64,000 bases of DNA from Opimibacter sp041746735 (GTDB lineage: Bacteria > Bacteroidota > Bacteroidia > Chitinophagales > Saprospiraceae): the NCBI GenBank assembly GCA_041746735.1, contig JBGTGP010000021.1:62001-126000 (forward strand), written 5' to 3'. Positions 34,823 to 44,270 of the stretch are shown in pieces. How positions within the stretch are numbered: the first letter of the stretch is position 1; every line of letters starts with the position of its first letter. The position numbers and the translations under genes are program-made. Under the pieces are notes generated by a model. The model searched no databases. It was given only the letters and a program-made list of their open reading frames with translations, and was not told where the DNA came from.

Positions 34823-36889
34823 ATGAATCAGGCCAAACCCTTCACTGTACTTACGGACTATGACATAACACTCTTTCAGGGCGGGACTCATTGCCGGCTC
34901 TATCAAAAAATGGGTAGCCATCCCGCCAACCTGGAGGGCATCGACGGCTACATGTTCGCCGTGTTTGCGCCCTCTGCCAGGAGGGTCTCTGTCGTCGGAA
35001 ATTTCAATCATTGGAAATCTGGCGTTCATGATCTTTATCCCAAATGGGACAGTTCCGGTGTCTGGGAAGGGTTTATCCCCGGCCTGCAACCCGGCACCCT
35101 CTATAAATATGCTATAGAATCGCACGCAGGTTGGCAAGGTGTTAAAGCTGATCCTTATGCCCGTTATTGTGAGCATCCTCCCATGACCGCCTCCGTGATT
35201 TGGCAAACAGGACATAGCTGGCAGGATGACCAATGGATGTCGGAACGACATGTATATAATAAACTGGGCGCTCCCATGTCCATCTATGAAATGCATCTGG
35301 CGTCATGGAAGAAAAATGAGAATGGCACGCCTTTTACCTATCGCCAACTTGCCGACGTACTTCCCGGTTACCTGCATGAACTTGGTTTTACCCATGTCGA
35401 ATTTATGCCCATCATGGAACATCCGTATGATCCATCCTGGGGCTATCAAATCACCGGATATTTTGCTCCTACAAGCCGGTTTGGCAACCCGGATGATCTC
35501 AAGTATCTGATCGAACAACTGCATCTGCAAAATATAGGCGTCATTTTGGATTGGGTACCATCCCATTTTCCAACCGACGGACATGGCCTTGGATTTTTCG
35601 ACGGTAGCCATGTCTATGAGCATCCCGATCCACGCAAAGGGTTTCATCAGGATTGGCAAAGCCTGATCTTTAATTACGGTCGTTATGAAGTGAAATCCTT
35701 TCTGTTGAGTAATGCCTTGTTCTGGATCGATGAATTTCATGCAGATGGCTTGCGCGTAGATGCCGTCGCTTCCATGGTCTATCTCGATTACTCCCGAAAG
35801 GAAGGTGAGTGGGAGCCCAACCGCTTTGGAGGTCGTGAATATATCGAAGCGATCGATTTTTTGAAGGCCATGAATGAAACGGTGTATCACTATCACCCGG
35901 ATATTATGACGATGGCCGAAGAGTCCACCGCCTTTCAGGGTGTCTCACATCCCACTTATTCGGGGGGACTTGGTTTTGGTATGAAATGGATGATGGGCTG
36001 GATGCATGATACCCTGAACTATTTCAAGATGGACCCCCTTTACCGGAAACACCATCACAATCAGATCACTTTCAGCATGATCTACAATTATTCGGAAAAC
36101 TACGTACTGCCGTTTTCGCATGATGAAGTGGTCCATGGCAAAGGCACCCTGTTGAGCCGGATGCCCGGAGAAGGGAAGGATCAATTTGCCAACCTGCGAT
36201 TGATGCTGGGCTATATGTTTACCCATCCCGGCGCCAAACTCATATTTATGGGGAGCGAGTTTGGCCAGCGCAATGAATGGAATTTTGCCGGTCAACTGGA
36301 TTGGAGTGTCCTCGATTTTGAGTCGCACGCGGGTATCCGGCAATGGGTCAAAACGCTAAACAAACTCTACAGACTGGAAAAGTCCCTCCATGAATGTTGC
36401 TCAAGCCCGGAAGGGTTCCAATGGGTAAGGGTGGATGACTGGCAACAAAGTGTTTTGGTGTATGAGCGGATCGCAGCAAATCAGGAAGACCGTATACTGA
36501 CCCTGCTCAACCTGACGCCTGTAGATCGTCCTCAGTATCGCATTGGGACAGAAGCAAATGGCAAATGGATGCTCCTCACGCATTCCGATGAAATTCAATA
36601 TTGGGGGAAAAACAGGCCGGTTCCGGAAATCGTCATGATTGAAGAGAACTCCTGGGAATTCAAAACTCGCTCCATGGAATTTGTATTACCGGGACTTACG
36701 GTTTTATTGTACAAATTCCAACCCGATGAAAAAGAGAAAAAGGAGGCCCAGCGCGACAAAAGCCAATTCCATTCTGATAAGGTCACCAAAGGGCATCCAT
36801 CTCGTACATCAGCGGCCCCTGCTGTGCCGAGTCAGGACAAGACCTCCCGAACACGGCGCATGGAAAAACCCCGCTCAAATAATAAATAA
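34823..36889 (+). CDS. glgB: 1,4-alpha-glucan branching enzyme
   Basis: A 688-residue GH13 enzyme. It has an N-terminal CBM48 domain (VFAPSARRVSVVGNFNHW), catalytic Asp in DGLRVDAVASM, catalytic Glu in MAEEST and the third acid in FSHDEVVHGKGTL. An alpha-amylase C-domain follows. It makes alpha-1,6 branches in glycogen. The last 45 residues are an unusual Lys/Arg/Ser/Pro-rich tail beyond the C-domain. No other glycogen gene is in the window. A near-consensus -7 box (TTACTTTG, one mismatch) lies 6 nt before the ATG, so the leader may be very short. Confidence 0.94.
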   Translation: MNQAKPFTVLTDYDITLFQGGTHCRLYQKMGSHPANLEGIDGYMFAVFAPSARRVSVVGNFNHWKSGVHDLYPKWDSSGVWEGFIPGLQPGTLYKYAIESHAGWQGVKADPYARYCEHPPMTASVIWQTGHSWQDDQWMSERHVYNKLGAPMSIYEMHLASWKKNENGTPFTYRQLADVLPGYLHELGFTHVEFMPIMEHPYDPSWGYQITGYFAPTSRFGNPDDLKYLIEQLHLQNIGVILDWVPSHFPTDGHGLGFFDGSHVYEHPDPRKGFHQDWQSLIFNYGRYEVKSFLLSNALFWIDEFHADGLRVDAVASMVYLDYSRKEGEWEPNRFGGREYIEAIDFLKAMNETVYHYHPDIMTMAEESTAFQGVSHPTYSGGLGFGMKWMMGWMHDTLNYFKMDPLYRKHHHNQITFSMIYNYSENYVLPFSHDEVVHGKGTLLSRMPGEGKDQFANLRLMLGYMFTHPGAKLIFMGSEFGQRNEWNFAGQLDWSVLDFESHAGIRQWVKTLNKLYRLEKSLHECCSSPEGFQWVRVDDWQQSVLVYERIAANQEDRILTLLNLTPVDRPQYRIGTEANGKWMLLTHSDEIQYWGKNRPVPEIVMIEENSWEFKTRSMEFVLPGLTVLLYKFQPDEKEKKEAQRDKSQFHSDKVTKGHPSRTSAAPAVPSQDKTSRTRRMEKPRSNNK

Positions 36890-36910
36890 AAATACCAACG
36901 GTTCATCAGC

Positions 36911-37684
36911 ATGTCTGTTGTCATCATTGCCATAGTTGCATTTCTAGCAGCGATTCTGACGTTTTTTTCAGGGTTTGGATTGGGGACTATCCTTACACCG
37001 GTTTTTATGCTATTCTTTCCGGTAGATATGGCTATTGCCTTGGTCGGCGTGGTTCATTTTTTTAATAATCTTTTCAAACTTTCTCTTACAGGTCGACATG
37101 CAGATCGTCAGGTGGTGCTTCGCTTTGGCATACCGGCTGTTTTGGCCGCTTTTGCAGGAGCCTGGCTGCTATTGCAAATCAGTGGAATGAAGCCGTGGTT
37201 TATATACCAAATAGCAGGTAAAGTCTATGAGGTATTTCCCGTCAAATTTATTATCGCCCTCTTACTTATCCTCTTTGCCCTGATGGATCTTCTTCCATAT
37301 TTTCGAACTCTACAGTTCAGTCAAAAAAAACTTCCACTGGGCGGTTTGCTGAGTGGTTTCTTTGGGGGGCTGTCCGGACATCAGGGAGCACTGCGGAGTG
37401 CCTTTCTGATCAAAGCCAGGTTGTCCAAAGAAGCCTTTATCGGTACGGCAGTCGTGGTATCTACATTTGTCGATTTCACCCGACTCAGTATCTATGCTAC
37501 GGGTTGGTCTTTTTCCGGGATACTGGATCAACTTCCCATCATCACCATCGCCACCCTTTCTGCTATGGCCGGAGCGTATCTCGGAAATAAATTGTTAAAG
37601 AAAGTGACGCTGCAGTTCCTCCAAATCTTCATTGCCATCCTGCTCATACTGATTTCAGTAGCTTTAGGCGCAGGATGGCTATAA
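36911..37684 (+). CDS. TSUP (TauE/SafE) family membrane transporter
   Basis: A 257-residue protein with seven or eight membrane helices and the family's glycine-rich repeats: GFGLGTILTPVFMLF in the first half and LLSGFFGGLSGHQGALRSAFLI in the second. TSUP proteins export sulfite, sulfoacetate or other sulfur organics. It starts 21 nt after glgB, possibly in the same transcript, although the link to glycogen is unclear. The substrate is unknown. Confidence 0.88.
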   Translation: MSVVIIAIVAFLAAILTFFSGFGLGTILTPVFMLFFPVDMAIALVGVVHFFNNLFKLSLTGRHADRQVVLRFGIPAVLAAFAGAWLLLQISGMKPWFIYQIAGKVYEVFPVKFIIALLLILFALMDLLPYFRTLQFSQKKLPLGGLLSGFFGGLSGHQGALRSAFLIKARLSKEAFIGTAVVVSTFVDFTRLSIYATGWSFSGILDQLPIITIATLSAMAGAYLGNKLLKKVTLQFLQIFIAILLILISVALGAGWL

Positions 37685-37939
37685 CTGCATATCCCTTTGC
37701 GAGGATTCTGGTGGGTCCCTGTGTTTGGAGAGAATTTCTATTAACATGTTGAATAATAATGATTAACACATTACATATACATTTAATAATAACGTATATT
37801 TCAAATTTACATTTTCTGTAGGTGGTCCTGCAATCCAAATTTTGCTCGCCTAAATTCCCTTGACCGTATCCCTGAAATATCTCGTAAACGCTATACAGAT
37901 TCCTGTAATAAGGTATCTTAGTCAGAATAAAGGCCAACC

Positions 37940-38944
37940 ATGAAACAAATTTCTTCTATAGTATTTCTGCTGGTGTACCTTTTGTCCGCGCGATCTCAGG
38001 ACACCTTCTCTATCGTGGCAGCAGATTCCACCTCCCGTGAGGTGGGCAGCGCCGGAGCCTCCTGTTTGGACCTCTTTGCATTTGGATTTGACGACCCTTC
38101 TTTTTTGGGTGACCTGATCCCGGATACAGGAGCAATCAATTCACAGTCCTTCTATTTGGTCCAAAATCAAAACAATGCCCGTCTACGAATGCGGACCGGT
38201 GATACGCCTGCTCAGATCATCTCATGGCTGGTCCAAAATGACGTGGAAGGCAACCCTCATGTCAGACAATACGGCATTGCCGGTTTTGCCGGGAATCAGC
38301 CGGCTGCAGCAGGTTTTACAGGTGAGAATTGTTTCGATTATAAAAACCACATTACGGGCCACATCGATGGAATTCACTACGCGATTCAAGGTAATATCCT
38401 CCAAGGCCAGCATATTCTGGATTCGATGGAAGCCCGGTTCAGAAATGCGACAGGCGATCTAGCCTGCCGGCTGATGGCTGCCCTGCAAGGCGCCGCGGTC
38501 GTTGGTGCAGATACCCGGTGTACCGGCAATGCCACCTCCTCACTTTTTGCCTTTGTGAAAGTCGCTCAACCCGATGATCCATACGGCGCACCTTCCTTTA
38601 TTCGTACTGTGGCGACCCGAAGTAACGCCGGTATTGAACCTATTGACTCACTTCAATCTTTATTCGACCTGTCACACAGTTGCCAAACGACGGGTATCCG
38701 TCCTAATCCACCAACCTCCAATTGGCATATCCAGCCTAATCCTGCGCACGATCAATTATACCTCCATACGACAATTGCTACACCTCCTCGTGAATACCAA
38801 ATATCCGATTCGCAAGGCCGTCTGATACTGCATGGGTCAACGACGGGTCTGCAAACTCAGATCCATATCCACCAGCTTCCACCGGGATGGTATACCATTC
38901 TCCTGGAAGGAAACGGGCACAAAGCTTTTGTTAAAATCAAATAA
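37940..38944 (+). CDS. DUF1028 protein with probable T9SS sorting domain
   Basis: A 334-residue protein with a signal peptide (ending SARSQ) and then a DUF1028 domain beginning right at DTFSIVAADSTSREVGSAGAS, the typical N-terminus of this Ntn-hydrolase-like family. The family normally starts its mature chain at the catalytic residue, so the signal peptide indicates export. From about residue 250 there is a Pro/Asn linker and a C-terminal type IX sorting domain (WHIQPNPAHDQLYL ... GWYTILLEGNGHKAFVKI). The substrate is unknown. Confidence 0.88.
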   Translation: MKQISSIVFLLVYLLSARSQDTFSIVAADSTSREVGSAGASCLDLFAFGFDDPSFLGDLIPDTGAINSQSFYLVQNQNNARLRMRTGDTPAQIISWLVQNDVEGNPHVRQYGIAGFAGNQPAAAGFTGENCFDYKNHITGHIDGIHYAIQGNILQGQHILDSMEARFRNATGDLACRLMAALQGAAVVGADTRCTGNATSSLFAFVKVAQPDDPYGAPSFIRTVATRSNAGIEPIDSLQSLFDLSHSCQTTGIRPNPPTSNWHIQPNPAHDQLYLHTTIATPPREYQISDSQGRLILHGSTTGLQTQIHIHQLPPGWYTILLEGNGHKAFVKIK

Positions 38945-39063
38945 TCCTCTCGAGATTCAACTCATTTTGAAGTAACCGATACGCCGTGGTTCGTATTGGT
39001 TTCAAACATAATGGGGGCCAGTTTTGTATATGAACTGTACTCTTCCTACTACAATCCTGGATT

Positions 39064-39867
39064 TTGAAGGCTTCAACAACACTCCTGACGTATATAAAAA
39101 AGCGAACTGACGCGGTACTCCGTATCCTGACCCGATCCAATCCGGTGCTGAAAGAAAAGGATTTTCATGCCTTACGGGTCGACATCAAACGCATACGCGC
39201 TGTACTGGAACTCATCCAATCCACGAATCCCAAATTCAGGTTTAAAGCCTGTTTCAAACCCTTTTCATTCTTTTTTAAACCGGCCGGAGAGGTCCGTGAA
39301 CTCCAGTTGATGCACAGCATGATCAACGAAGCCGACAAAGGGAAAAAACTCACCTACTTTCTCTACGCACTCGATGCCCGGATCAAAAACGCTGAAAATA
39401 CCTTTGCACAACGTATCACCAAAAAACGGATCAAGCGCCTACGGAAAACAATAGCACTCATCAGACCATTCGCCCGAAAGATCACGGCGAAAAAAGTCCA
39501 TTCGTATATCGCGGAGAAAAAAGAACACGTACACGCCCTCCTCCAACAGCCAATACTCATCGAAGCTGATGTGCACGACTTGCGAAAAGAGATCAAGAAA
39601 GTGTTTTACCTTCAAAAAATATTTCATGCCTCAGATCATCGGTTTACGATCGCAGATGATTTTCAAGAACTGCTCGGCCGGTGGCACGACGGGGTGGTCA
39701 TCGACCTCGACCTGCAAAAAGAACTCCATAGCAGGGAATTAAAATCCGATGAGATCAGGATGATAACATCAGTCCGAAGAAAAATCACAAACCGCACAGT
39801 AGCTCTCTTCAAAACCATTCTGACCGATCGGCACCTGTATCTCACGTCAGCTTCACCAGATCAATAA
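39064..39867 (+). CDS. CHAD-domain protein
   Basis: A 267-residue all-helical protein with the CHAD pattern: conserved His/Arg in DFHALRVDIKRIRAVLEL and a second DVHDLRKEIKKVFYL, separated by a helical hairpin, plus LLGRWHDGVVIDL. CHAD domains bind inorganic polyphosphate through these basic residues. The start is TTG 39064, as no ATG fits. It has a very basic composition and no signal peptide. Its 3' end is 92 nt from the next gene. Confidence 0.85.
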   Translation: MKASTTLLTYIKKRTDAVLRILTRSNPVLKEKDFHALRVDIKRIRAVLELIQSTNPKFRFKACFKPFSFFFKPAGEVRELQLMHSMINEADKGKKLTYFLYALDARIKNAENTFAQRITKKRIKRLRKTIALIRPFARKITAKKVHSYIAEKKEHVHALLQQPILIEADVHDLRKEIKKVFYLQKIFHASDHRFTIADDFQELLGRWHDGVVIDLDLQKELHSRELKSDEIRMITSVRRKITNRTVALFKTILTDRHLYLTSASPDQ

Positions 39868-39959
39868 TATCCGGAATCCCGCATATGCTACTCCGACTTG
39901 CCCTTTTCGTTACAGGATACCGTAGGAAACAATTTTTGACCTGCACTGTTAGGCCCGGT

Positions 39960-40652
39960 ATGAAAGCATTCGTTTGGCTGATCCTGCTCATCTGGCTGCC
40001 AATGTTGACTTACGCTCAGGCCAGTCATACCGGTAACTGGTGGATCTATTTTGGCAATCAAAAACTCAGTCACCGATGGAGTTGGCATAATGAAGTGCAA
40101 TACCGCAATTACAATGCAGCGGGTGATCTCGAACAACTCCTGTTGCGTACAGGTATCGGGTATAATCTTTCTGAAAACAACAACACAGCCTTGCTCGGGT
40201 ATGCTTATATACATTCCGAGCCATATCTGACAGGATCGAATGAGAAACAAACAATCCTCGAACACAGGCTCTATCAGCAGTTTGTGACCCGGCAGCAGTA
40301 TGGCCGTGTATATATCCAGCATCGGTACAGACTGGAGCAACGGTTTATGGAGGAGGCGTTCCGTGTCCGGTACCGGTATTTTCTGGCCCTCAACATACCC
40401 GTCAACAAGAAAGAGCTGGTGAAAAATGCCCTCTATGTTTCAGCGTACAATGAAATATTTATTCACCATCAGCCTTCCTTTCTGGATCGCAACAGGGTTT
40501 ATGGAGCTGCTGGATACGTCATCCATCCTTATCTGAGAGTAGAAGTAGGGTATATGAGTCAATTGCTGGCCAACCGCAGCCGGAGCCAGTTTCAGATTGT
40601 GCTATTTAATCATCTACCGCTGAAGAAAGCTAACCCCACTTCCTCATCCTGA
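39960..40652 (+). CDS. DUF2490 outer-membrane protein
   Basis: A 230-residue protein with a signal peptide (MKAFVWLILLIWLPMLTYAQ). The DUF2490 pattern follows, with strands such as NWWIYFGNQKLSHRWSWHNEVQYRNY and a C-terminal beta-barrel-like ending NRSRSQFQIVLFNHLPL. The family is thought to form small outer-membrane barrels. I chose ATG 39960 because it begins the signal peptide. It is convergent with tetR, with 16 nt between stops. Confidence 0.82.
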   Translation: MKAFVWLILLIWLPMLTYAQASHTGNWWIYFGNQKLSHRWSWHNEVQYRNYNAAGDLEQLLLRTGIGYNLSENNNTALLGYAYIHSEPYLTGSNEKQTILEHRLYQQFVTRQQYGRVYIQHRYRLEQRFMEEAFRVRYRYFLALNIPVNKKELVKNALYVSAYNEIFIHHQPSFLDRNRVYGAAGYVIHPYLRVEVGYMSQLLANRSRSQFQIVLFNHLPLKKANPTSSS

Positions 40653-40668
40653 ACCGGAAAGTAGACAC

Positions 40669-41355
40669 TTAATATTTCGTTTCCGGATTGAGTGCACCAA
40701 AAACCATTTGCTCCAGGAAGTGAATGATATCTTCTTCTTTTTTAGATTGACCGAAGTCTGTCAGTGATGGCAAATGCTGCATGTAAAAATTTTGAGAACG
40801 CGCCATCTCGATCAAGGTACTGGATAAAGAGAACGGATAGGGATACCCCGGCCGGTACGCTTGAATAAATCCTGCAATCCGGCCGCAGAGATCTTTAAAG
40901 GGCTGAAAGAGTTTGTCCTTATTATCTGCCTCGACATGTTTGGTCAACCAGGATTTGGCCCCCTCATCCATCACGATGTCATGAAGTATCTTTTCATTGA
41001 TGTGGCCCGTAGTTGAATCATCTTCCACTGCGGAGGCCAGTAATCGAATCGCGGTCCTGATTTTTTCGTGCTCTTCCGTAATGTTTTTCGTCTCGATGAC
41101 CAGCCTGTACTCCTGCCAACTCCAATACCAGTCTACGAGATAGAGCAATAAACGATGCTTGTTTTCGAAGTATCGGTATATACCAGCTTCGGTCGTGCCG
41201 ATCGCCATCGCCAGTTTCTTGAATGTAAAGGCCTCAAATCCAAGCTGATGTATCAGGATGATACTCTGCTGGAGAATGCGCTTTCCGAGATCAGAATCCT
41301 CGGGATTGCGGACGTAAAGCTTTTCATTGAGCCGGATCGACAAACTGAATTCCAT
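40669..41355 (-). CDS. TetR/AcrR-family regulator of the SulP operon (probable)
   Basis: A 228-residue TetR-type regulator. The N-terminal HTH is at about residues 25-70 (AFTFKKLAMAIGTTEAGIYRYFENKHRLL), followed by a helical ligand domain. The longest frame begins 134 codons upstream but overlaps the SulP gene's coding region with no family match, so ATG 41355 is the start. It is divergent from the SulP gene with 106 bp between, and an inverted repeat sits in that gap. It most likely controls the SulP/carbonic anhydrase pair and itself. Confidence 0.88.
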   Translation of the reverse strand: MEFSLSIRLNEKLYVRNPEDSDLGKRILQQSIILIHQLGFEAFTFKKLAMAIGTTEAGIYRYFENKHRLLLYLVDWYWSWQEYRLVIETKNITEEHEKIRTAIRLLASAVEDDSTTGHINEKILHDIVMDEGAKSWLTKHVEADNKDKLFQPFKDLCGRIAGFIQAYRPGYPYPFSLSSTLIEMARSQNFYMQHLPSLTDFGQSKKEEDIIHFLEQMVFGALNPETKY

Positions 41356-41401
41356 ATAGGTCCCGGATTTTATTAACACAAAAGTAACAATACTTTTTAT
41401 G

Positions 41402-41435
41402 GTAGTATTACTATCCATATTGATACTAATACTAT
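41402..41435. promoter_or_regulatory. Putative TetR operator between divergent genes
   Basis: Two 14-bp arms, GTAGTATTACTATC (41402-41415) and GATACTAATACTAT (41422-41435), are inverted relative to each other with 12 of 14 matches and a 6-bp spacer. A further AATACT lies at 41389-41394. The size suits a TetR dimer pair. Confidence 0.55.
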
Positions 41436-41461
41436 TTTTGCCGAATAAATTCAACTCACGT

Positions 41462-43084
41462 ATGAAAAACATCTTTGGCCACCTTCGAAATGATATCCCG
41501 GCCAGCATTGTCGTTTTCTTTGTCGCGGTACCTCTTTGCCTGGGCATCGCGCTCGGATCCGGTGCACCCCTTTTCTCCGGAATTATTGCCGGTATCGTCG
41601 GAGGGGTCGTGGTGGGTATGGCCAGTGGGTCCCCTCTTGGCGTCAGCGGCCCTGCTGCCGGACTTGCCGTAATCGTTTTGAGTGCCCTCGTCACCCTTGG
41701 AGGGTCGTGGGAAACGTTTCTGCTGGCGGTGATGATCGCGGGTATGATCCAGCTCATTGCCGGTTATCTCAAACTGGGTTTTATTGCCTATTATTTTCCT
41801 TCATCTGTCATCAAAGGAATGCTTACCGGTATTGGCTTGCTGATCATTCTTAAACAGCTCCCTCATGCACTGGGATACAATAAGACATTTGAAGGCGATC
41901 TTTCTTTTCTGAATATGAATGGCGAGAATACCTTTTCCGCACTCGGCCGAATGTTCAATTTTATTAACCCGGGCGTAGTGCTGATTACCGCACTCTCCCT
42001 GCTGATCCTCATCCTCTGGGATACCGTGCTGGCTAAAAAACACAAAGTCTTCGGCATGCTCAACGGCCCTTTGGTAGCTGTAGTTTCCGGCATCCTGATG
42101 CACGTTGCTTATATCCGGGGATTCCTACCCTTCCAACTCCAACCGGATCAAATCGTCAGTATTCCGGTATCCGCAAGCCTCGGAGAATTTTTAGGACAGT
42201 TTAGTTTTCCGGATTTCTCCCAATGGACCAACCCCAAGGTATATTCCATCGCGTTCGTGATCGCCATCATAGCCAGTATTGAAACCCTACTCTGTGTAGA
42301 AGCCACGGACAAACTCGACCCCGAAAAAAGGGTTACGCCCACAAACAGAGAACTCAAGGCCCAGGGTTTGGGCAATATCCTCTCTGGTCTCATCGGAGGA
42401 CTTCCCCTCACCCAGGTCATTGTCAGGAGTTCAACTAATATTACATTCGGAGGGAAAACCAAAATGTCCACCATCCTGCACGGTTTCTATCTCCTGATCT
42501 GCGCAATCAGCATCCCCGCCTTACTCAACATGATTCCACTGGCCACTCTGGCTGCGATTCTTTTTGTCGTGGGCTACAAACTGGCCAAACCCGCGCTCTT
42601 TAAAGCCGTTTTTAAGCAAGGGTACGAACACTTTATTCCGTTCCTCGCGACCATTATCGGTATACTGCTCACTGATCTCCTCATCGGAATTGGTATAGGC
42701 ATGGCATTCGCCATCTTTTATCTTCTGCTCAACAACTTCCGCAATGCGTACGATATACGCGATGTATCCAACAGTCCGCATGATCATCATATCGTGTTAT
42801 GCGAAGAAGTATCATTCCTCAATAAAGGCGGTATTCTGAAAAAACTGAACGATATTCCGGAAGATTCCAAGGTGCTGATTGATATGTCAGCCTGTAAATA
42901 CATCCATCAGGACGTCATTGAGATCGTTGAAGACTACCTGGTGCATGCCAAAACCATGAAAAATATAGAGGTTGAAGTTCTCGGATTGCATCCACCCAGG
43001 ATTTCCGCCCATTCTCCACTTAAAAAACAATTAAAACATGAAAACGCTAACAAAAGAACTGCAGAAGAGCCTGTCTCCACATAA
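41462..43084 (+). CDS. SulP-family anion (probable bicarbonate) transporter
   Basis: A 540-residue SulP transporter. The N-terminal signature NDIPASIVVFFVAVPLCLGIALGSGAPLF is typical. There are about 12 helices, with GVSGPAAGLAVIV and SGLIGGLPLTQVIVRSS in the core, and a C-terminal STAS domain from about 430 (VLIDMSACKYIHQDVIEIVEDYL). The next gene, carbonic anhydrase, overlaps by 47 nt, which strongly suggests bicarbonate as substrate. I chose ATG 41462. A TetR regulator is divergent. Confidence 0.92.
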   Translation: MKNIFGHLRNDIPASIVVFFVAVPLCLGIALGSGAPLFSGIIAGIVGGVVVGMASGSPLGVSGPAAGLAVIVLSALVTLGGSWETFLLAVMIAGMIQLIAGYLKLGFIAYYFPSSVIKGMLTGIGLLIILKQLPHALGYNKTFEGDLSFLNMNGENTFSALGRMFNFINPGVVLITALSLLILILWDTVLAKKHKVFGMLNGPLVAVVSGILMHVAYIRGFLPFQLQPDQIVSIPVSASLGEFLGQFSFPDFSQWTNPKVYSIAFVIAIIASIETLLCVEATDKLDPEKRVTPTNRELKAQGLGNILSGLIGGLPLTQVIVRSSTNITFGGKTKMSTILHGFYLLICAISIPALLNMIPLATLAAILFVVGYKLAKPALFKAVFKQGYEHFIPFLATIIGILLTDLLIGIGIGMAFAIFYLLLNNFRNAYDIRDVSNSPHDHHIVLCEEVSFLNKGGILKKLNDIPEDSKVLIDMSACKYIHQDVIEIVEDYLVHAKTMKNIEVEVLGLHPPRISAHSPLKKQLKHENANKRTAEEPVST

Positions 43085-43679
43085 GGCGATCGAACTGCTC
43101 AAAGATGGCAACCAACGCTTTGTCAACAACCTCAAAGTCAACCGCAACCTACTTCAGCAGGTCAACGAAACCTCCAGTGGACAGTTTCCTTTTGCGGTCG
43201 TCCTGAGCTGTATTGACTCCCGCACCTCCGCCGAACTGGTTTTTGACCAGGGTCTGGGAGACATCTTCAGTGTCCGGATTGCAGGCAATATTGTCAATGA
43301 GGATATACTCGGCAGTATGGAATTTGCCTGCAAAGTGGCCGGCTCCAAAGCTATCGTGGTGCTCGGCCATTCCCGCTGCGGTGCTGTCAAAGGCGCATGC
43401 GATCACGTAGAAATGGGTAACCTGACCAACTTGCTGTCTAAACTGCAACCCTCCGTATATGCCGAAAAAACGGAGACGGGCGATCGCTCATCTGCCAATG
43501 CCGAATTTGTGGAAAAAGTGGCTACCCTGAATGTCAAGATGGCCATGCATCAGATCCATGATAAAAGCACCATCCTTCACGAAATGATCCGAAAAGGTGA
43601 GATCGCCATGATCGGAGGAATGTATGATGTCGAAACCGGAATGGTCGACTTCTATGACGACGATGTGTACTACCAATAA
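43038..43679 (+). CDS. can: Beta-carbonic anhydrase
   Basis: A 213-residue beta-class carbonic anhydrase. Zinc ligands are Cys58, His111 and Cys114, with the Asp60-Arg62 dyad (CIDSR) and the HSRCGAVKGA motif. It interconverts CO2 and bicarbonate. The ATG lies 47 nt inside the SulP gene, in another frame, so the two are translationally coupled. A terminator follows 22 nt after the stop. Confidence 0.95.
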   Translation: MKTLTKELQKSLSPHKAIELLKDGNQRFVNNLKVNRNLLQQVNETSSGQFPFAVVLSCIDSRTSAELVFDQGLGDIFSVRIAGNIVNEDILGSMEFACKVAGSKAIVVLGHSRCGAVKGACDHVEMGNLTNLLSKLQPSVYAEKTETGDRSSANAEFVEKVATLNVKMAMHQIHDKSTILHEMIRKGEIAMIGGMYDVETGMVDFYDDDVYYQ

Positions 43680-43701
43680 CCTTAATCCTCCTTTTTTCAT
43701 G

Positions 43702-43731
43702 AGCCTGAGCCATTATGGATCAGGCTTTTTT
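43702..43731 (+). terminator. Rho-independent terminator after carbonic anhydrase
   Basis: A 7-bp AGCCTGA/TCAGGCT stem with an 11-nt loop, followed by a run of T. Confidence 0.85.
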
Positions 43732-43771
43732 ATGCCTTATTGCCCGAAAACCGAAGAAACTATTTCCTGAT

Positions 43772-43779
43772 TACCTTTG
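43772..43779 (+). promoter_or_regulatory. -7 box (TACCTTTG) for the bacilliredoxin gene
   Basis: A perfect TAnnTTTG, 49 nt before the ATG. Confidence 0.5.
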
Positions 43780-43828
43780 TTCCCTCAACGATATTTGAAG
43801 CTTTCAACTTTTAAATACGCATATCGAT

Positions 43829-44242
43829 ATGTATCCAACCGAATTAGTGGCGCCTATGGCCAAAGACCTCAACAACGCAGGTTTTGAATCCCTTGAAAGT
43901 CCCGATCAAGTTATACAGGTACTTGAAAATCAAACCGGCACTGCCCTGTTGGTCGTGAATTCTGTTTGCGGCTGCGCGGCTGCCAATGCCAGACCCGGCG
44001 TAAAAATTGCCCTCCAGGCGGACCAGCGCCCGGACAAACTCTACACTGTTTTTGCAGGCGTAGATGGAGAGGCTACCGCCAAGGCCCGCGAATATTTGCT
44101 ACCCTATCCACCTTCTTCACCCGCCATCGCACTTTTCAAAGATGGTCGCCTGGTGCATTTTCTCGAGCGCCACCATATCGAAGGACGCAGTGCCATGATG
44201 ATCGCCGAAAACCTCAAGGCGGCATTTAGCGAATATTGTTAG
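43829..44242 (+). CDS. brxA: Bacilliredoxin (BrxA/BrxB family)
   Basis: A 137-residue DUF1094/bacilliredoxin protein with the CGC active site (Cys47-Gly48-Cys49) in VVNSVCGCAAANARPG, and GVDGEATAKAREYL and PPSSPAIALFKDG in the expected order. In Firmicutes it removes bacillithiol from proteins; whether this organism makes bacillithiol cannot be judged from the window. It is followed by murQ with 28 nt between, probably in one transcript. Confidence 0.92.
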   Translation: MYPTELVAPMAKDLNNAGFESLESPDQVIQVLENQTGTALLVVNSVCGCAAANARPGVKIALQADQRPDKLYTVFAGVDGEATAKAREYLLPYPPSSPAIALFKDGRLVHFLERHHIEGRSAMMIAENLKAAFSEYC

Positions 44243-44270
44243 GCATACAGCGGAGCCTTACCTTTAAGGC

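Noticed and set aside
41356..41757. A 134-codon extension at the start of the TetR gene
   Set aside because: It covers the putative operator and part of the SulP gene and matches no TetR feature.
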